Below, piece after piece: positions 36,006 to 49,100 of a stretch of DNA of 64,000 bases. The stretch comes from Mikania micrantha (taxonomy: Eukaryota; Streptophyta; Magnoliopsida; Asterales; Asteraceae). The notes under the pieces were generated by a model, which saw only the letters and a program-made list of their open reading frames with translations, did not search any database and was not told where the DNA came from. Within the stretch, counting starts at the first letter, position 1; each line of letters opens with the position of its first letter. A program made the position numbers and the translations under genes. The stretch is from assembly GCA_009363875.1 (NCBI GenBank), contig CM018697.1, positions 49,803,484 through 49,867,483 on the forward strand. The letters are read 5' to 3'.

Positions 36006-37545
36006 CACCACTGCACCAAGTTCTAGATCATGAGTAGTATAGTTCCTATCATGGATTTTTAATTGTCGAGAAGCATAAGCGATTACCTTGTCGGGAACCC
36101 CATATAAATTGTTGATTTTTCTGAATCAAAGTTGTTAGTGAGAAGGCTATTTTTGAAAAATTCTTGATGAATCGCAGTTAATAACCTGCCAGTCCTAAGA
36201 ATTGACGAATTTCAGTTGGGGTTCATGGTGTCTCCCATTGTTTCATTGCTCTAAACTTATAAGGATCCACTTGTATACCGTTTTCATTTACAACATGTCC
36301 AAGAAATTGAATTTCCCGTAACCAAAATTCACATTTGGAAAATTTGGCGTATAGCATCTCACATGCTAGAAGTTCTAAACTTAATTTCAAGTGTTGAGCA
36401 TTTCTTGTTGGTTTCGGGAGTAAATAAGAATGTCATCAATAAATACAATCACAAAGTTGTCCAGATAATGTCTACATACTCGATTCATTAGATCCATGAA
36501 AACTGCATGTGCATTTCTCAACCCAAATGGCATTACTAAAAACTCGTAATGTCCGTATCGGGTTCTGAAAGCTGTTTTATGAACATCGTCATCATGAATC
36601 CGTAACTAATGATATCCGGAACTTAAATCAATTTTTGGAGAAATAAGAAGCACCTTGCAATTGATCGAATAAATAATCGATACAAGGTAGTGGATATTAG
36701 TTCTTGATTGATAATTTCTTCAGTTCTTTGTAGTCGATACACATCCTAAATGAACCATCTTTCTTTTTCACAAAAAGAATTGGTGCTCCCTAGGGTCTGA
36801 TAAGACCTTTGTCTAATAGTTCCTGTAATTAACCTGAAAGCTCTTGCATTTCTGAGGGTGCTAAACGATAAGGAGCACTAGCAACATGCGCATTTCTACA
36901 AGCTCTTGCATTTCAGCTTGTCTCAATGGGGGTAATTCCAATATATCATCAAAAAAGAGTTTAGGAACATCCTTGACCATAGGAATATCTTCGATACTTT
37001 TGTGCAGAATTGTTCTAAGTTACATGTGCTATAAAGGCCTGAAAACCTTTCCTTAAGATTTTTCGAGCTTGCATACATGACATGATACCAAGTTTTCTGC
37101 CAGTTTGTTCCCCTTGAACTATCAGTGTATTATCGTCAGCTAACAAAATACGAATCACCTTGTGCTGACACACAACGTCCGCTTGGTTATCTGAAAGCCA
37201 ATCCATGCCGACAATGACATCAAAACTTCCAAGTTCAATAGGAAGAATATTGATATTAAAAAGGTGATCATTTAGACCCAAGGAACATCCTTGAATAACA
37301 TTATTAGTTTTGATCAACTTGCCATTCGCAAGTTCAATGACACAGGGATGTTCTAGGTTTACAGTTGGCAACAAAAGTAATGATGCAAATTCAGGAGAGA
37401 TAAAACAGTTATCTGCCCCTGTATCAAACAGAGCTGATGTGTATAAATTATTGAGAAGGAATGTACAAGTGAAAACATTTGCATCATGCTAGCTTATGTT
37501 ACACCAATCTGGAAAGCTCTACACCCTAGCTTCGCTCTCTTTGCC

Positions 37546-38305
37546 CATCCGTTTGTGGATGATAAGAGGTGCTTAAATTCATGCTTGTCCCTAAGGATTG
37601 TTATAATGATTTCCAGAACATGGTTGTAAATCGACTGTCCCGATTAGAAATAATAGATAGTGGCACCCCATGCCGTACTACTATTTCATTGACATAAAGT
37701 CTTGCTAGTTTCTCCATCTTGTAAATCTCCCGAATTGGCAAAAATTGAGCAGACTTGGTCAATCGATCAACGATGACCCATATGGAATTATGTCCGCTGG
37801 AAGTACGAGGTAGCTTGGTAATAAAATCCATAGCTATTTGTTCCCACTTCCATTGTGGTATCTCGGGTCGTTCCAGCAAACCTGACGGTTTCTGATGTTC
37901 AGCTTTGACTCTGGCACATTGAGGCACATACCAACATAAGTAGCCACATCCTTTTTGATACCTGGCCACCAATAAAATGACCGAAGATCTTGGTACATCT
38001 TATCAGTATCAGGATGAACAGAATAATGTGTTTTGTGTGCCTCGTCAAGTATATGTTTCCGGAGTTCATCTACTTCCGGGATCCATACTTGGTCCTGGTA
38101 ATACATAACCCCATCTTGTTTTGTCTCAAAATGTTTCTCGGCTACACAGTCGAGCTCGTTCCTCAAATTGTTTCTTGCCACTGCTAATTGTTGTGCTCGT
38201 AGTATTTGATCTCTCAAACTTGTTTTCACAGTCATTCCCATTGCTCTAACGCGCAAGGGTTTGACTCTTTTCTTCAGCTCAAAGCATCAACAACAACATT
38301 AGCTA
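37546..38305 (-). pseudogene. Gypsy D integrase fragment
   Basis: Reverse strand: HPDTDKMYQDLRSFYWWPGI (about 38000), then VKAEHQKPSGLLERPEIPQW, MDFITKLPRTS, VDRLTKSAQFLPI, VRHGVPLSIISNRDSRFT and a YHPQTDGQ-like end near 37550. It is very similar to the forward fragment E (40561 on). Bounded on the left by an abrupt join to gypsy C protease and on the right by LTR-B at 38306. Frame changes near 37920 and 37605. Confidence 0.8.
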
Positions 38306-40560
38306 TGTAACGTCAGTGCCGGAAACGTTACCGGAACAGTGATCTGAACAGTAATATGAACAGTTAATCAGGTAGACATTTCAGTTGTTATTCATATGTC
38401 ATCATCATTTCATGTCATCATAGAACAGTTTCAGATTCATTTCAGAAACGTAACTCAGAACTATGGTTCATTAGTCGGATAATTATCTGCCGACACAAAA
38501 CAAAACAACAACGGATGTCATTACGTGAATGCTAAATTGATGATTATTTATATAGGTGACGATCTGTACGAATACATCTGAATGTTTAATGTTCTGAATG
38601 ATGTCCAGTAATTAGAAAACCATATTGAAAAGTGTAGTTATCATCGTATTCGTAAGGGTGATGATTCGAACGAATACGCGCGACGACTGTACGATTCGAT
38701 TTAAACTGTAATTAAATAATTTTTAGAAAATTTAAAATAAACGGAAGATATTTAATTAATTTACTAGGAATTACCACCTACAATAAATTTATAAACTTTA
38801 CTTTAAAACTGTGATGTTTCATACGGAAACGAAATGAAACAGACACTTCAACGCGAAACTAAGCGAAGCAGAGCGAGACTTGCACGACCAGAACCGGATT
38901 GGGTTGCTTATTTAAATGTATTAATTAAAGACTTGTAATGATTAATTGCAGGATAAAGGGTTATTTTTGGGTAATACGTTTAGATTAGTTAGATGGAATC
39001 CTTGAAACACATTAGTAACATAGGACACTTAGTTGCACACCGAGACCAAAACCCTACTTGCGTCTATTATAAATACTTATATTATTCGAATCCTCTTAAA
39101 ACAACTCAGGTACTGAAGAAACACAGTTTAAAAGTAACGAGCGCGCATTTTGTAGTAAACCAATACAGAGCAACACAGGTGAGTTCATTGCCCTTTTCTA
39201 AACATTTTTGTTTTCAAACGCGGGGCTGAGAAGCATGCGTAAACTCTTTTTCTTTAAAATGTGTTTTACGTAAATGCTTTTACTTATTGTATGTTTTATA
39301 TGCATGTATGTACTCCTAGACTCCTGTCTAGGCAAATTATATACATGTTCAACTAACGAATTAATTAATTACTTTCACGAGTAAGACAATAAATTCTAAA
39401 TCAAACAATCATTCTATCAAAGTCTAAATCAAAGAATCTAAATTCAATGTGTGATCAATAGAACTAAAACTAAAGAATCAAATCCAAGGAATCTAATTCA
39501 TTGTACGTTCAAGAAAACTAAGGATCAAATTCAAGAATCCAAACTCAGTGTTGTAGCCATGGAATTCTAAGGATCAGACTCAAGGAAATCATATCCGTGT
39601 GTGAATCAAAGAACTAATGAAATCATTAAGAACTAATGAAATCATTAACGATCAATTTAAGGTGGATGTCAGTTGTATGAAGATCGAGACCATGTGTTAA
39701 CACACGAAAAGTCCCATCATAAATAGTAGACTTTTATAGTCAAGCTATATGGGCATAAATCAAACGATCAAACGAATTCTAAAGGGCAAAGACGATCAGA
39801 ATCAAAGGATATCCTAAAGTCGCGACATCTACAGTAGGCCTAAAGGTCAAGCTGATATGGGCACATCATCAAAGTCCCGACACATACAGGTAGACTCATT
39901 TGGGTCATGCCTGATGTGGGCCGCATGTGAGACAATACAACTTGGACACAACCAACAACTAAGTCTAATTGATTGTTTCAAATAAGGCCCAATCATCATG
40001 TCTTAGTTGTATGTAAATGATTAATTATTCATTTAATTAAGTATTTAATATCATGTTTCTACAAGTGTTATGGGTGATCATGAATACGTGATGAACTCAA
40101 GAAATCAGTAGTATTTCAATTTGTGGAAATCAAAATCTAATATGATGATGGATGGAATGACACGCTTAATTATCATTAACAACAATATATTAAGCAGTCC
40201 AGTATGTGGTGGGAAGGTGGCTGGGCGAGCGGTAAGTCGACCCTATATATAAGCATACTTGATTGGATAACAAAGGTGGTTGCTGATGAGGTTAAGGTTG
40301 TCATTTCGGGGGATCAAGGTAAACAATTTTCGGGGTAATCAAACGTTATGGATCAATGGAATGAGATGAAATGCTTAATTATCACCAGGAACAATATATC
40401 ATGTGGTTTGGTATGTGGTGGGATAGTGGCTGGGCGGGCGGTAAGTTCGACCCTACATATGCCCTATATATAAGCATGCTGAACTAGATGGTATAGTGGT
40501 GAATGGTGAGGTTAAAGTCAAAGCTGAACACCATTCAAACTCATTTTTAAATAAAACTTA
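38306..40560 (+). mobile_element. LTR-B copy, internally deleted and 3'-truncated
   Basis: Starts TGTAACGTCAGTGCC, matching the start of 11896-15967, and stays colinear except for a missing internal part of about 1.5 kb (corresponding to about 12530-14040, including the CCGAAT-rich patch). It ends at about 40560, before the normal GGGGTGTGACA end, in a direct join to gypsy E integrase. A 21-bp block at 40513-40533 replaces normal LTR sequence and is repeated at 40585-40605 in the integrase. Confidence 0.8.
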
Positions 40561-41745
40561 TGTTGGTAAGTGCCTCACATGTGCTAAAGTCAAAGCTGAA
40601 CACCAGAAACCGTCTGGTTTGCTGGAACAACCAGAGATACCACAATAGAAGTGGGAACAAATAGCTATGGATTCTATTACTAAGCTACCCCGTACTCTTA
40701 GCAGACATTAATCCATATGGGTCATCATTGATCGATTGACCAAGATCGTTCACTTTTTGCCAATTCGGGAGAATTACAAGACGAAGAAACTGGCATGACT
40801 TTATGTTAATGAAATAGCAGTACGGCACGGTGTGCCATTATCTATCATTTCAGACCGGGACAGTCGATTCACATCGCGATTCTGGCAATCATTGCACCAA
40901 TCCTTAGGGACAAGTGTGAACTTGAGCACCTCTTACCATCCCCAAACGGATGGCCAAAGCGAGCAAACAATTCAAACCCTAGAGGATATGTTGAGGACAT
41001 GTGTCTTGGACTTCGGTGGAAGTTGGGAAAATCATTTACCACTCAGTGAATTCTCCTACAACAACAGCTACCACAGCAGTATCGGATGTGCATCGTTTGA
41101 AGCACTGTATGGTTGGAAATGTCGGTCTCCAATTTGTTGGACTGAAGTGGGAGATAACAGGATCCGGGGCCTAAACTTATTCAGGAAACTACTGATAAGG
41201 TTGCCCATATCCAGCAAATATTACTAGCAGCTTGTAGTCGCCAAAAGAGTTACGCAGAAAAACGGCAAAAGCCTATGGAATTCCAGGTGGGTGACCGAGT
41301 CATGTGGAAAGTGTCCCCATGGAAAGGTGTGGTTTGTTTTGGGGCTAAGGGCAAGTTAGCACCAAGGTATGTCGGACGTTCGAGATAACACAACGGATTG
41401 GTCCTGTGGCAAACAAACTCAGTCTCCCTAATGAACTCAGCAGGGTACACAATGTGTTTCATGTGTCAAATCTCAAGAAATGCCTCACTGACGACTCGTT
41501 AGTCATACTATTGAAGAAATACAAGTTGAGGAACAACTACATTTTATTGAGGAACCCATAGAGATTATGGATCGTGAAGTCAAGAGACTGAAATGAAGCT
41601 GAATCCCCATCATGAAGGTTTGTTGGAATTCCAAGCGCGGACCAGAATTTACCTGGGAGTTTGAGGATCACATGAAGAACGATATCACCACTTGTTTACG
41701 GAAAAGTAGTACCCGACAATGATGCTTAAATTTCAGGACGAAATT
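40561..41745 (+). pseudogene. Gypsy E integrase fragment (forward)
   Basis: Begins abruptly at YVGKCLTCAKVKAEHQKPSG. It then shows HGVPLSIISDRDSRFTSRFW, STSYHPQTDGQSEQTIQTLE (D and E of the D-x35-E core retained), EFSYNNSYHSSIGCASFEAL, GDRVMWKVSPWKGVV and a PEFTWEFEDHMK end near 41670. Stops interrupt it near 40650, 40710 and 40798, and frames change after 41160. It precedes the conserved GGACGAAATTTC block, a polypurine tract and an LTR start. Confidence 0.83.
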
Positions 41746-41747
41746 TC

Positions 41748-41875
41748 TTTAACTAGGGAGACTGTGACAACTAGTACCAGATCGTCCGGAAAATCCATAC
41801 AGTATGTGTACTTTCACCTAATACTATGTGTTAAACAGTTGTGTGACAACAAGACTATAAAACATATAACAGTTG
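41748..41875 (+). mobile_element. Gypsy E polypurine tract and truncated LTR start
   Basis: TTTAACTAGGGAGAC (41748-41762) is followed by TGTGACAACTAGTACC from 41763. Only 113 bases of this LTR remain before an LTR-B copy in reverse orientation begins at 41876. Confidence 0.72.
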
Positions 41876-44800
41876 TGTCACACCCCGAGCCGGAGGGTTG
41901 GATCAACTTCCCCGACTGGCGGATGGTTCCCGGGGCGCGATATCGAGAATGATAATCAGAATGATCAGATTGTTTACATTGCACATGATATATAAATGAG
42001 AAACTGCTAAATGAAAATAGAATTACAAAGTTAAATTACATCAGTTTAGTTCATAATTTAACAATGTAAATCTACTATCAACATCATAATTCTTCTATCT
42101 TGTATCTGCACAATATATACAAAATAAATCTGTAAAATGATGTTTCAAAAATATGCAGGTCCAAAAACACTAGGTCCTCTATCTGGCATCCAAGTCCAAA
42201 AGTAATAACCTCTTAGTTGACTGTCACCTGAGAAGTCATGCAAAAAGATCAAGTCAACATATAGTTGGTGAGTTCATATAGTTTTATAAAAATGATTTTG
42301 ATTAACCTTTTGAATGACACCTTAACCACACCATTAACAACCTATACCATCCAGTTCAATATGCTTATATATAGGCATATGTAGGGTCGAACTTACCGCC
42401 CGCCCAGCCACCGTCCCACCACATACCAAACCACATGATATATTGTTCCTGGTGATAATTAAGCATTTCATCCCACATCATTGATTCCATAACTTTTGAT
42501 TCATAGCATTTGATTACCCTGAAAATGTTTACCTTGAACCCCCGAAATGCCAACCTTAACCTCATCAACGACCACCTATGTTATCCAATCAAGTATGCTT
42601 ATATATTGGGCATATGTAGGGGACAAGCCCCAGCCACTGTCCCACCACATACCGGACTGCTTAGCATATTGATGTTAATGATAATTATGCGTTTCACTCC
42701 ATTCACCTTCATTTTAGATTTTGATTAATTTCCACAAATAATCAACTCTGATCTCTTGAGTTCACCATGTATTCATGATTACCCCAAAAAAACTTGTAGA
42801 AGTATAATATTAAATGTTTAAATAAATTAATAATTAAACATTTAAATACAACTAACACATGGTGATTGGGCCTTATTTGACTCAATCAATTAGACTTAGT
42901 TGTTGGTGGTTGTCCAAGTTGTACCATCTCACATGTAGCCCATATCAGGCACGACCCAAAATGAGTTACCTGTATGTGTCGGGACTTTCATGATGCCCAT
43001 ATCAGCTTGACCCTCTATCCTACTATACATGTCGGGACTTTAGGATATCCTTTGATTCTTGATCGTCTTTGTTCTCTTGATTTCGTTTGATAGTTTTAGT
43101 TTTGCCCATATAGCTTGACTACAAGAGTCTACTATTGTGCCGGGACTTTCCGTCTGTTACACATGGTCTTGATTGACATACAATTGACATCCACCTTAAC
43201 TTAAGCATTAATGATTTCATTAGATCTTAATGATTTCATTAATTCAATGATTCACACATGGTTATGATTTCCTTGATTCTCTTGATTCTGATCTTTAAAA
43301 TTCCATGATTTCCACAACGATTATAGATTCTTGATTAGGATCCTTAGTTTTACTGATCACACACTGGATTAGATTCCATTGGATTTGATCTTTAGCTTTA
43401 GTTCTTTTGATTTCACTTTGAGTTTAGATTATGGAATTTGAACTTGATGGACTAAGGGTTTGTTTTAGAATTTTAGAATTACTCATAAGAGTAATTGATT
43501 AATTCATTAGTTAGTTCTGCGTAACAATTACCTAGACAGCAGTCTTGGTGTATAAAAATGTAATAATAAACATACAATAAGTAAAAGCATTTACGTAAAA
43601 CATATTTAAATAATGAAAGTTTACGCATTCTTCTCAGCCCCGTGTTTGAAAACAAAAATGTTTAGAAAAGGGGCAATGAACTCACCTGTGTTGCTGTGCA
43701 AATGATTTATCCCAAAATGCGCGCTCTTTACTTGTGGTTTATGTGTCTTCAGTACCTGAGTTGTTTTAAGAGGATTCGCATACGATAAGTATTTATAATA
43801 GCCGCATCTAGGGTTTGGTCTCGGTGTGCAACTAAGTGTCCTATGTGCTAATGTGTTTCTAAGATTCCATCTAACTAGTCTAACTCATTACCCATTAGTA
43901 ACCCTTATCCCATGATTAATTATTACAAATCCTTATGTAAAAGTTTTTAACTTAATTCAGTTTAAGTTAAACATTTAATAAAAATCATTTAATTTAATTT
44001 AATAAAGTTTACAATTTAAGTTCTTTTATTAAATACATAATTAAATTTAAAAGAATTATACTTCAACATGATGGGCTTGTGTTAATCCGATTAGATTAAC
44101 TTTAGGCTCATTTCTAGTCATCGATTATCCATGATTCTTCGATTGTTTACTTGCGCCGCCCATCCTAGGTTGTTCAAAAGAACCACCCCATGTGGTTGCA
44201 TGTCCTCATAATATGTCTAAGTGTTAGGTGTTAATATTATTAACACGATCGTGAGCTTAGACTAAAACCTTTGATTCTCAATGAATTCTCAAATGAGTTT
44301 AACTCAAATAAGATCCACGACTTATATTTAGTTGTTGATATGCTTTTATGAAACCCTTATTATTGCAAACCTAGCTCATGGTTTCCTTAATTTTTTTTTT
44401 AGACCAAACTTCACATCCACGATGTAATCCCCATACTATGCGCAACTCGTATCCAACACTCTATGGTTACATCCATTACCATTTAGAATAATCATAGTAG
44501 TTTTTCCCATGCACTCTCATACACTTGATTCCCATGCATGTAACCTTGTCACCCTATGCATGCACACACACATTTTTCGGCTCCCATGCATGCATATCCA
44601 TTCTCTCTAGCTCATGCCCATGATTACTTAGTCCCCAATCCATGAGTCCAACCAATTGGTCTAACCAAAAGGGACATGACCCGAAGGACGGTGAACCGAT
44701 CGAATTGCTGCTGGCCCAAAGAGATGGGCCGATCGAATGGAGCTTGTGCCGAAGAGGGAGTGCGAATGAGTTGGGCCGAATGGGTGGGTCAAGGCCGACC

Positions 44801-45297
44801 GAATCAAGGGATGGGCCGACAGAATGGCCAGGGGAAGACCGAAGGAACGAGGCCGATTGAGTGACTGCTTTGGTCGTAGGACATTCGGTGAAGGAGAAGG
44901 ATGGTTTGGCTAAGGCCATTCGGCCAGCTGGTGTGTGCCATTCGGCAGCCACGACATAGGGTGTGCAACCCAAGTTTTTCAAGCCAATCGACTAGAGAAC
45001 GAGGTAGACCTTGTTCCTATTACGTTCTAGGGTGTTTTAGTGTAAATCCTATGGTTCAAGAGAAGGTGAAACCAGCTCTAAAGTGTTTCGAACCTAGGGG
45101 TTAGAAAACCCTAGAAATCACAACAAAAGACTGATTTTTACCTCGATTCAAACGGCCCAAAGCACTTCTATTATCTACAAGTTATAAGGGTCATTTTGAC
45201 ACCAAAACCGTTCGATTTCGTGAAGAAACGAGAGAGATATGGTCTGTGAGAAGGTCTAATTTCTAATTTTGTTTTCTATTTATTTTATTGTTTTCTG
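41876..45297 (-). mobile_element. LTR-B copy in reverse orientation
   Basis: Begins TGTCACACCCCGAGCCGG, the reverse complement of the LTR-B end, and runs colinear with 15967 back to about 12600. Shared blocks include CCGCCCAGCCACCGTCCCACC (42400), the GGGACTTT/CCCATATCAGC stretch (42980-43150), GGTGCAACTAAGTGTCC (43825) and a CCGAAT-rich patch (about 44670-44960). The LTR 5' end is not reached; at about 45297 it turns into the fold-back below. Confidence 0.78.
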
Positions 45298-45485
45298 TAA
45301 ATGTTCTGAATGATAACTGAGAAGTAGAAAACAAAATCAGAAATTTAAGCCGTCGTCGTGTTTGTTCAGGTGACGATTCGAACGAATACGCGCGAAGGTG
45401 ATACTATCTGACGAAACATATTAAATAAACGTTTTCAAAACAATAAAATAAGAAAAATAAATAGAAAACATTTACTAGGAATAAC
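45270..45485. repeat. Fold-back: inverted LTR-B segments
   Basis: 45300-45485 is LTR-B in forward orientation (GTGACGATTCGAACGAATACGC and TTTACTAGGAATAACCA match 12310-12430). The block GTTTTCTATTTATTTTATTG (45270-45289) is nearly complementary to about 45438-45470. So the reverse LTR-B above and this forward piece meet as an imperfect palindrome, then join gypsy F pol at about 45486. Confidence 0.6.
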
Positions 45486-45571
45486 CACTTTAAGAATTAT
45501 CAGGTACTGCTTCCTCTGTAAACAGTTGGGGATGCTTGGACTTCATGTGATCTTCGTGTTCCCAAGTAAAC
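45486..45571 (-). pseudogene. Gypsy F pol, last codons (left of copia 2)
   Basis: The reverse strand reads FTWEHEDHMKSKHPQLFTEE to a stop, the usual end of the chromodomain-like tail. The chain continues at 60062 once copia 2 and one TAAAC are removed. Confidence 0.75.
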
Positions 45572-46080
45572 TGTTGGTTTGGTTTAAACCGATTAGGATC
45601 GAATACGAAGTCCTACGAACTATCAACTACGTGCGGAATCCATAGTCAATATGTATGAATACAAAGAACACATGCAATTCAATAAAAACCTCTTGTATTA
45701 TCAACAAATGATTACAAGAAGACAATTCTTACACAGAGAAAATACAGAGAATTTCTAACAATCTGTCCAAAGTTCTACCAGATCTACAAACAAACCTGCT
45801 ATATATAGAAACTGGTACCAGCGAACCTTTACTGCTAGCCGAACCTATGGTTTGCCAGCCGAACCCTTAGGTTTGTTAGACGAACCTATGAAAACAATCA
45901 AAAGGTTCGCCGAACCTTTGCCAGGCTATAGGTTCGCTAAATCTATCAACTCAATAGATTCCCCAATATGCTAAGGTTCGTGGGCCAGACGAACATAAAG
46001 CATAATCTAGCCGAACCTTTATACAAACTCAAAATAAATACAATTTTTGAATAGCAAACAATTACAAACATGTACTAACA
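45572..46080 (-). mobile_element. Copia 2 3' LTR (509 bp)
   Basis: TGTTGGTTTGG to TACTAACA. On the reverse strand the AGGTTCG/CGAACCT array (45808-46016) precedes TATA (45800-45808). It lacks about 21 bases that the 5' LTR has near 59825-59845. Confidence 0.93.
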
Positions 46081-46093
46081 AACTCCCCCTAAA
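46081..46093 (-). promoter_or_regulatory. Terminal polypurine tract of copia 2
   Basis: The reverse strand reads TTTAGGGGGAGTT immediately before the LTR start TGTTAGTAC. It is nearly the same as the internal tract at 51755-51770. Confidence 0.82.
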
Positions 46094-46111
46094 TGTTTGC
46101 TATCAAAATCT

Positions 46112-49100
46112 TTAATCTTTGCCTTCAGCTCTTTCTTCAGCTTTATCTTTAACTGTATCTTCAACTGTTTCTTCAACTCTGTCTCTAACTCCACTCGATT
46201 CTCCAACTTCAACAACCACATTATCCACCGCTCGTATAACAACCGAACGTGGTATCTTTGCCAACCTTTCTGCTTCAACCTTAGCATCTCTTTCATCTCT
46301 TTCCTTCTGAACTTGCATCAATTCAGTATAAAGATCATTCACATCTTTCCAATTGCAACCAGAATGTATACCCAATGTATAACACATTTGTGCAATGGTC
46401 TGATTTTGAATTGCCATATTTTTGAAGCTCACTCCAACATCATGATAACCATTTTCGGCATAAATCTCTGCAGTGTTGAGTAAATCAATATCATCTTTTG
46501 AGCAATTTACAATCCAAATAGGATCAAGCATTCGAATCACCCTCCAATCATCATCTTGCTTCATTTCAATTACACCTTCAGAAGTTCTCTCATCATAAAA
46601 CCAAAATTTAAAGAATGGATTCCAATCTTGTTCCATCTTTCGAAGTCTTGGTCTCTTGAATACTTTAGGCTTTACATAATCTTTGAATCTCTCTGAATTG
46701 TGGTGTCAACAAACTCCATCCCATTCGAGCTTCTTTCTTCAACAAATTCTCAAAAATTTCATTATGTCGAGTCTGTATAGGCTTTATCATCCTTAATCTT
46801 GAAAGATCTTTGCATTCAAATGCTGGTAGATTCATCAGATCAGTAGCCTTGCCAAAGTATTGGCATCCATCGATTCTTTTCACCACATAACATCCCTTAT
46901 CCATCAAACTCCCTGAAATGTTATGAAAATAACCATAACTAATAATCCTTCCAATCATCTTGGATTTAGATCCAATCTTGAACTTCTTGGATTGTCTAGT
47001 TAGGTTTTCTGGATCTTTATCTTCAAACACTTCTGTCATAATCTTGAAAGAATGTAAGTGATCAATGATGTACTTTGTTTCATCTTGAAATGCTTTCCAA
47101 TAATCCAAATTTGTCTTAGCTTTAACTGGATCTAATGTTGTTCTTAACATACTTCCAGCTTCAAATATTTTCTTCATCATGTTTAAATTCAACATATCTT
47201 CATCAATGACATCCTTATCAAAATCAGATAAATCAGTATCTTCATCTTCTTCAAAATCAAACATCAATTCATCATCATCATCATCAAATAAATTTTGATA
47301 ATCTTGAACTAAGTAGTCACCCATAATTTCTCCTTCTTCTCTTTCTTGATAAACTTGAACTTCAACAATATTTCTCTGCAAATCTATATCAGAATGCATT
47401 TTAAATAAATCAAGAAAAGTAGGCAGAGAGTAATCAAGAATAGCCATGGGATGTTCTATTGCATCTAAATCTTCAAATTCAACTTCAGTACAATCCCTAG
47501 CTCTATCAGATGACACAGAACTAATCGGAACAGCTTCAGATGGCACCTTTGAAGGAGAATAAATCACTAAAGCACCAGTAACAGAGTTCAACTCTCCAGA
47601 TCCTCCAGTCACACCTCCAGCACCAGCACCATCATTATGATCTCCACCATAATCATAATCATCAGGATGTTCATCAATATCAGAATCACAATAATCCAAT
47701 TTTTCTTCTTCTTCTTCTTCTTCCACTTTCTCTTCCTCTACCACCTTCTTTTCCTCTTTTTCAATATCTACATCAATCACCACCTTTTCAACTTTAGAAC
47801 TTGAAGCTTCTGGCTTTTCAGTTTTTGACTCCAACTCTTTGATCTTGAATCTTAAATCAATATTCTCATTCTTCAACACAAGTATATCTTCTGATTGTAA
47901 TTTGATTAAGAAATCCAACTCAGATATTTTGTCTTGCATCTTCTTCTTCTCTATCATATCCTCCTCTCTCCACTTCATCATCAAAGCCATTTGAGCTTTA
48001 ATCTCATCAATCTCAGCAACCTTTTGCTCTTTTTCTTTCCTGTAGCTCTCAAACTCCTTAGAAAGAATAGACAATCTTTGCTTGAGATCAGTATCATCAT
48101 AGTTCACGGTAAAATTGATGTCTCCAAGCTCATCAAGTCCCGAAAATAAATCATCTCTAGGAATTGAATCCTGAGGAATAGAAGTCTCTGGCAAGGAAGT
48201 AACAGTAGTAGTCTCCACAAAAGAAGGCATAAAAGTAGCTACATTTACAAACTCAGGAGTTTGCAAAGTATATGCATGAATAGTAGAAGCAGAAACAGAA
48301 GAATGAATAACAGGTGAAACAGGAACAAAAACTGAAGTAGGCATAATAGGTGAAGACACAGTGGTCTTAGCAGTTTTTGCCTTTTTCCTCTCATACGGTC
48401 CTCCCTTAGCCATTCTTTTCATCTTCTTAGGCTTAGAAGACTCAGGCTCCTCAGGAATAAAGCTAGGATCAGCTTTTTCTGCCCTTTCTTCTTCAGCCTT
48501 TTCTGCCCTTTCTTCTTCAGCCTTTTCTGTAAACTTCTTCTTCAGTCTCCTCACCATCTGGTTCCCCTCCTGAACCATCTCATACTCTGACTCTGTGTCA
48601 GAAGATTCAACTTCTTCATCACCAGCAACAACAGTCTCTGTCTGATGCTCAGACATATCAACCTCTAAAGGTTCCTGAGAACTCTGTTCTTGTGATGATT
48701 TGACTTGAGGAGTAGATCGAGATGATTGACCAGTAGTTTTCCTTGGTTGTTGCCTTGGTGGAGGTGGAGGTGGTGCTTGATCTTCATCAGCTGCAAATTC
48801 TTCGTTGTCAGATCCTGAATCAGTATGTCTCTAGGCATCCTCCTCAGGTGCAACATAGTTTGCCCTGGCACAGTGACCTATCAGATCCTTTTCCAGAACA
48901 GCATCCCCAGTTCTCTGGTAAACTCTGACCTGACCCAAGCTGGAATCAGTCATATGTTTGAGTTTCAGAAGATCTGTTGCTTCCCTAGGTAACATATCTT
49001 CAGGCAACCTCTCGTCCATCAGCATCTATACAAATCTAGGATACATGTAGAATCTATCCTTAGCCTTTGTCACATTATCACACATGTAGCGGAAGATCAT

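Larger units (their letters stand above)
33899..37510 (-). pseudogene. Gypsy C pol: protease, RT, RNase H, integrase (degraded, with plastid insert)
   Basis: Reverse strand, in order: protease with LFDTGADNCFIS (about 37385-37435) and FDVIVGMDWLSDNQAD; RT (about 36850-36180) with catalytic VIVFIDDILIYSR (about 36420-36455); RNase H, where VIAYASRQLKIHD runs to LELGAVV and is then interrupted by plastid DNA at 36005-35563, resuming at LKIWRHYLY and EHKSLQHILDKKML; integrase with YPGADKMYKDLRDFYWWPRM (35100), MDFITKLPRMS (about 34915) and YHPQTARRKKRTNQTLDDML (34650), where the GQSE expected at the catalytic Glu is altered; C-terminal RIPIVKVRWNSQHGPEYTWE (about 33950). The 5' part beyond protease is missing: at about 37510-37545 the sequence jumps into another gypsy's integrase. 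Confidence 0.85.

Noticed and set aside
35817..36011. A short intact gene for a membrane protein (petD-like).
   Set aside because: Only the last third of petD, without its start, fused to gypsy RNase H codons; a plastid-derived fragment.
46665..48656. A 663-codon open frame that could be taken for a host gene (acidic, coiled coil).
   Set aside because: It is the middle and part of the end of the copia 2 3' ORF, in the same frame as the upstream part, inside a complete element with target duplications.
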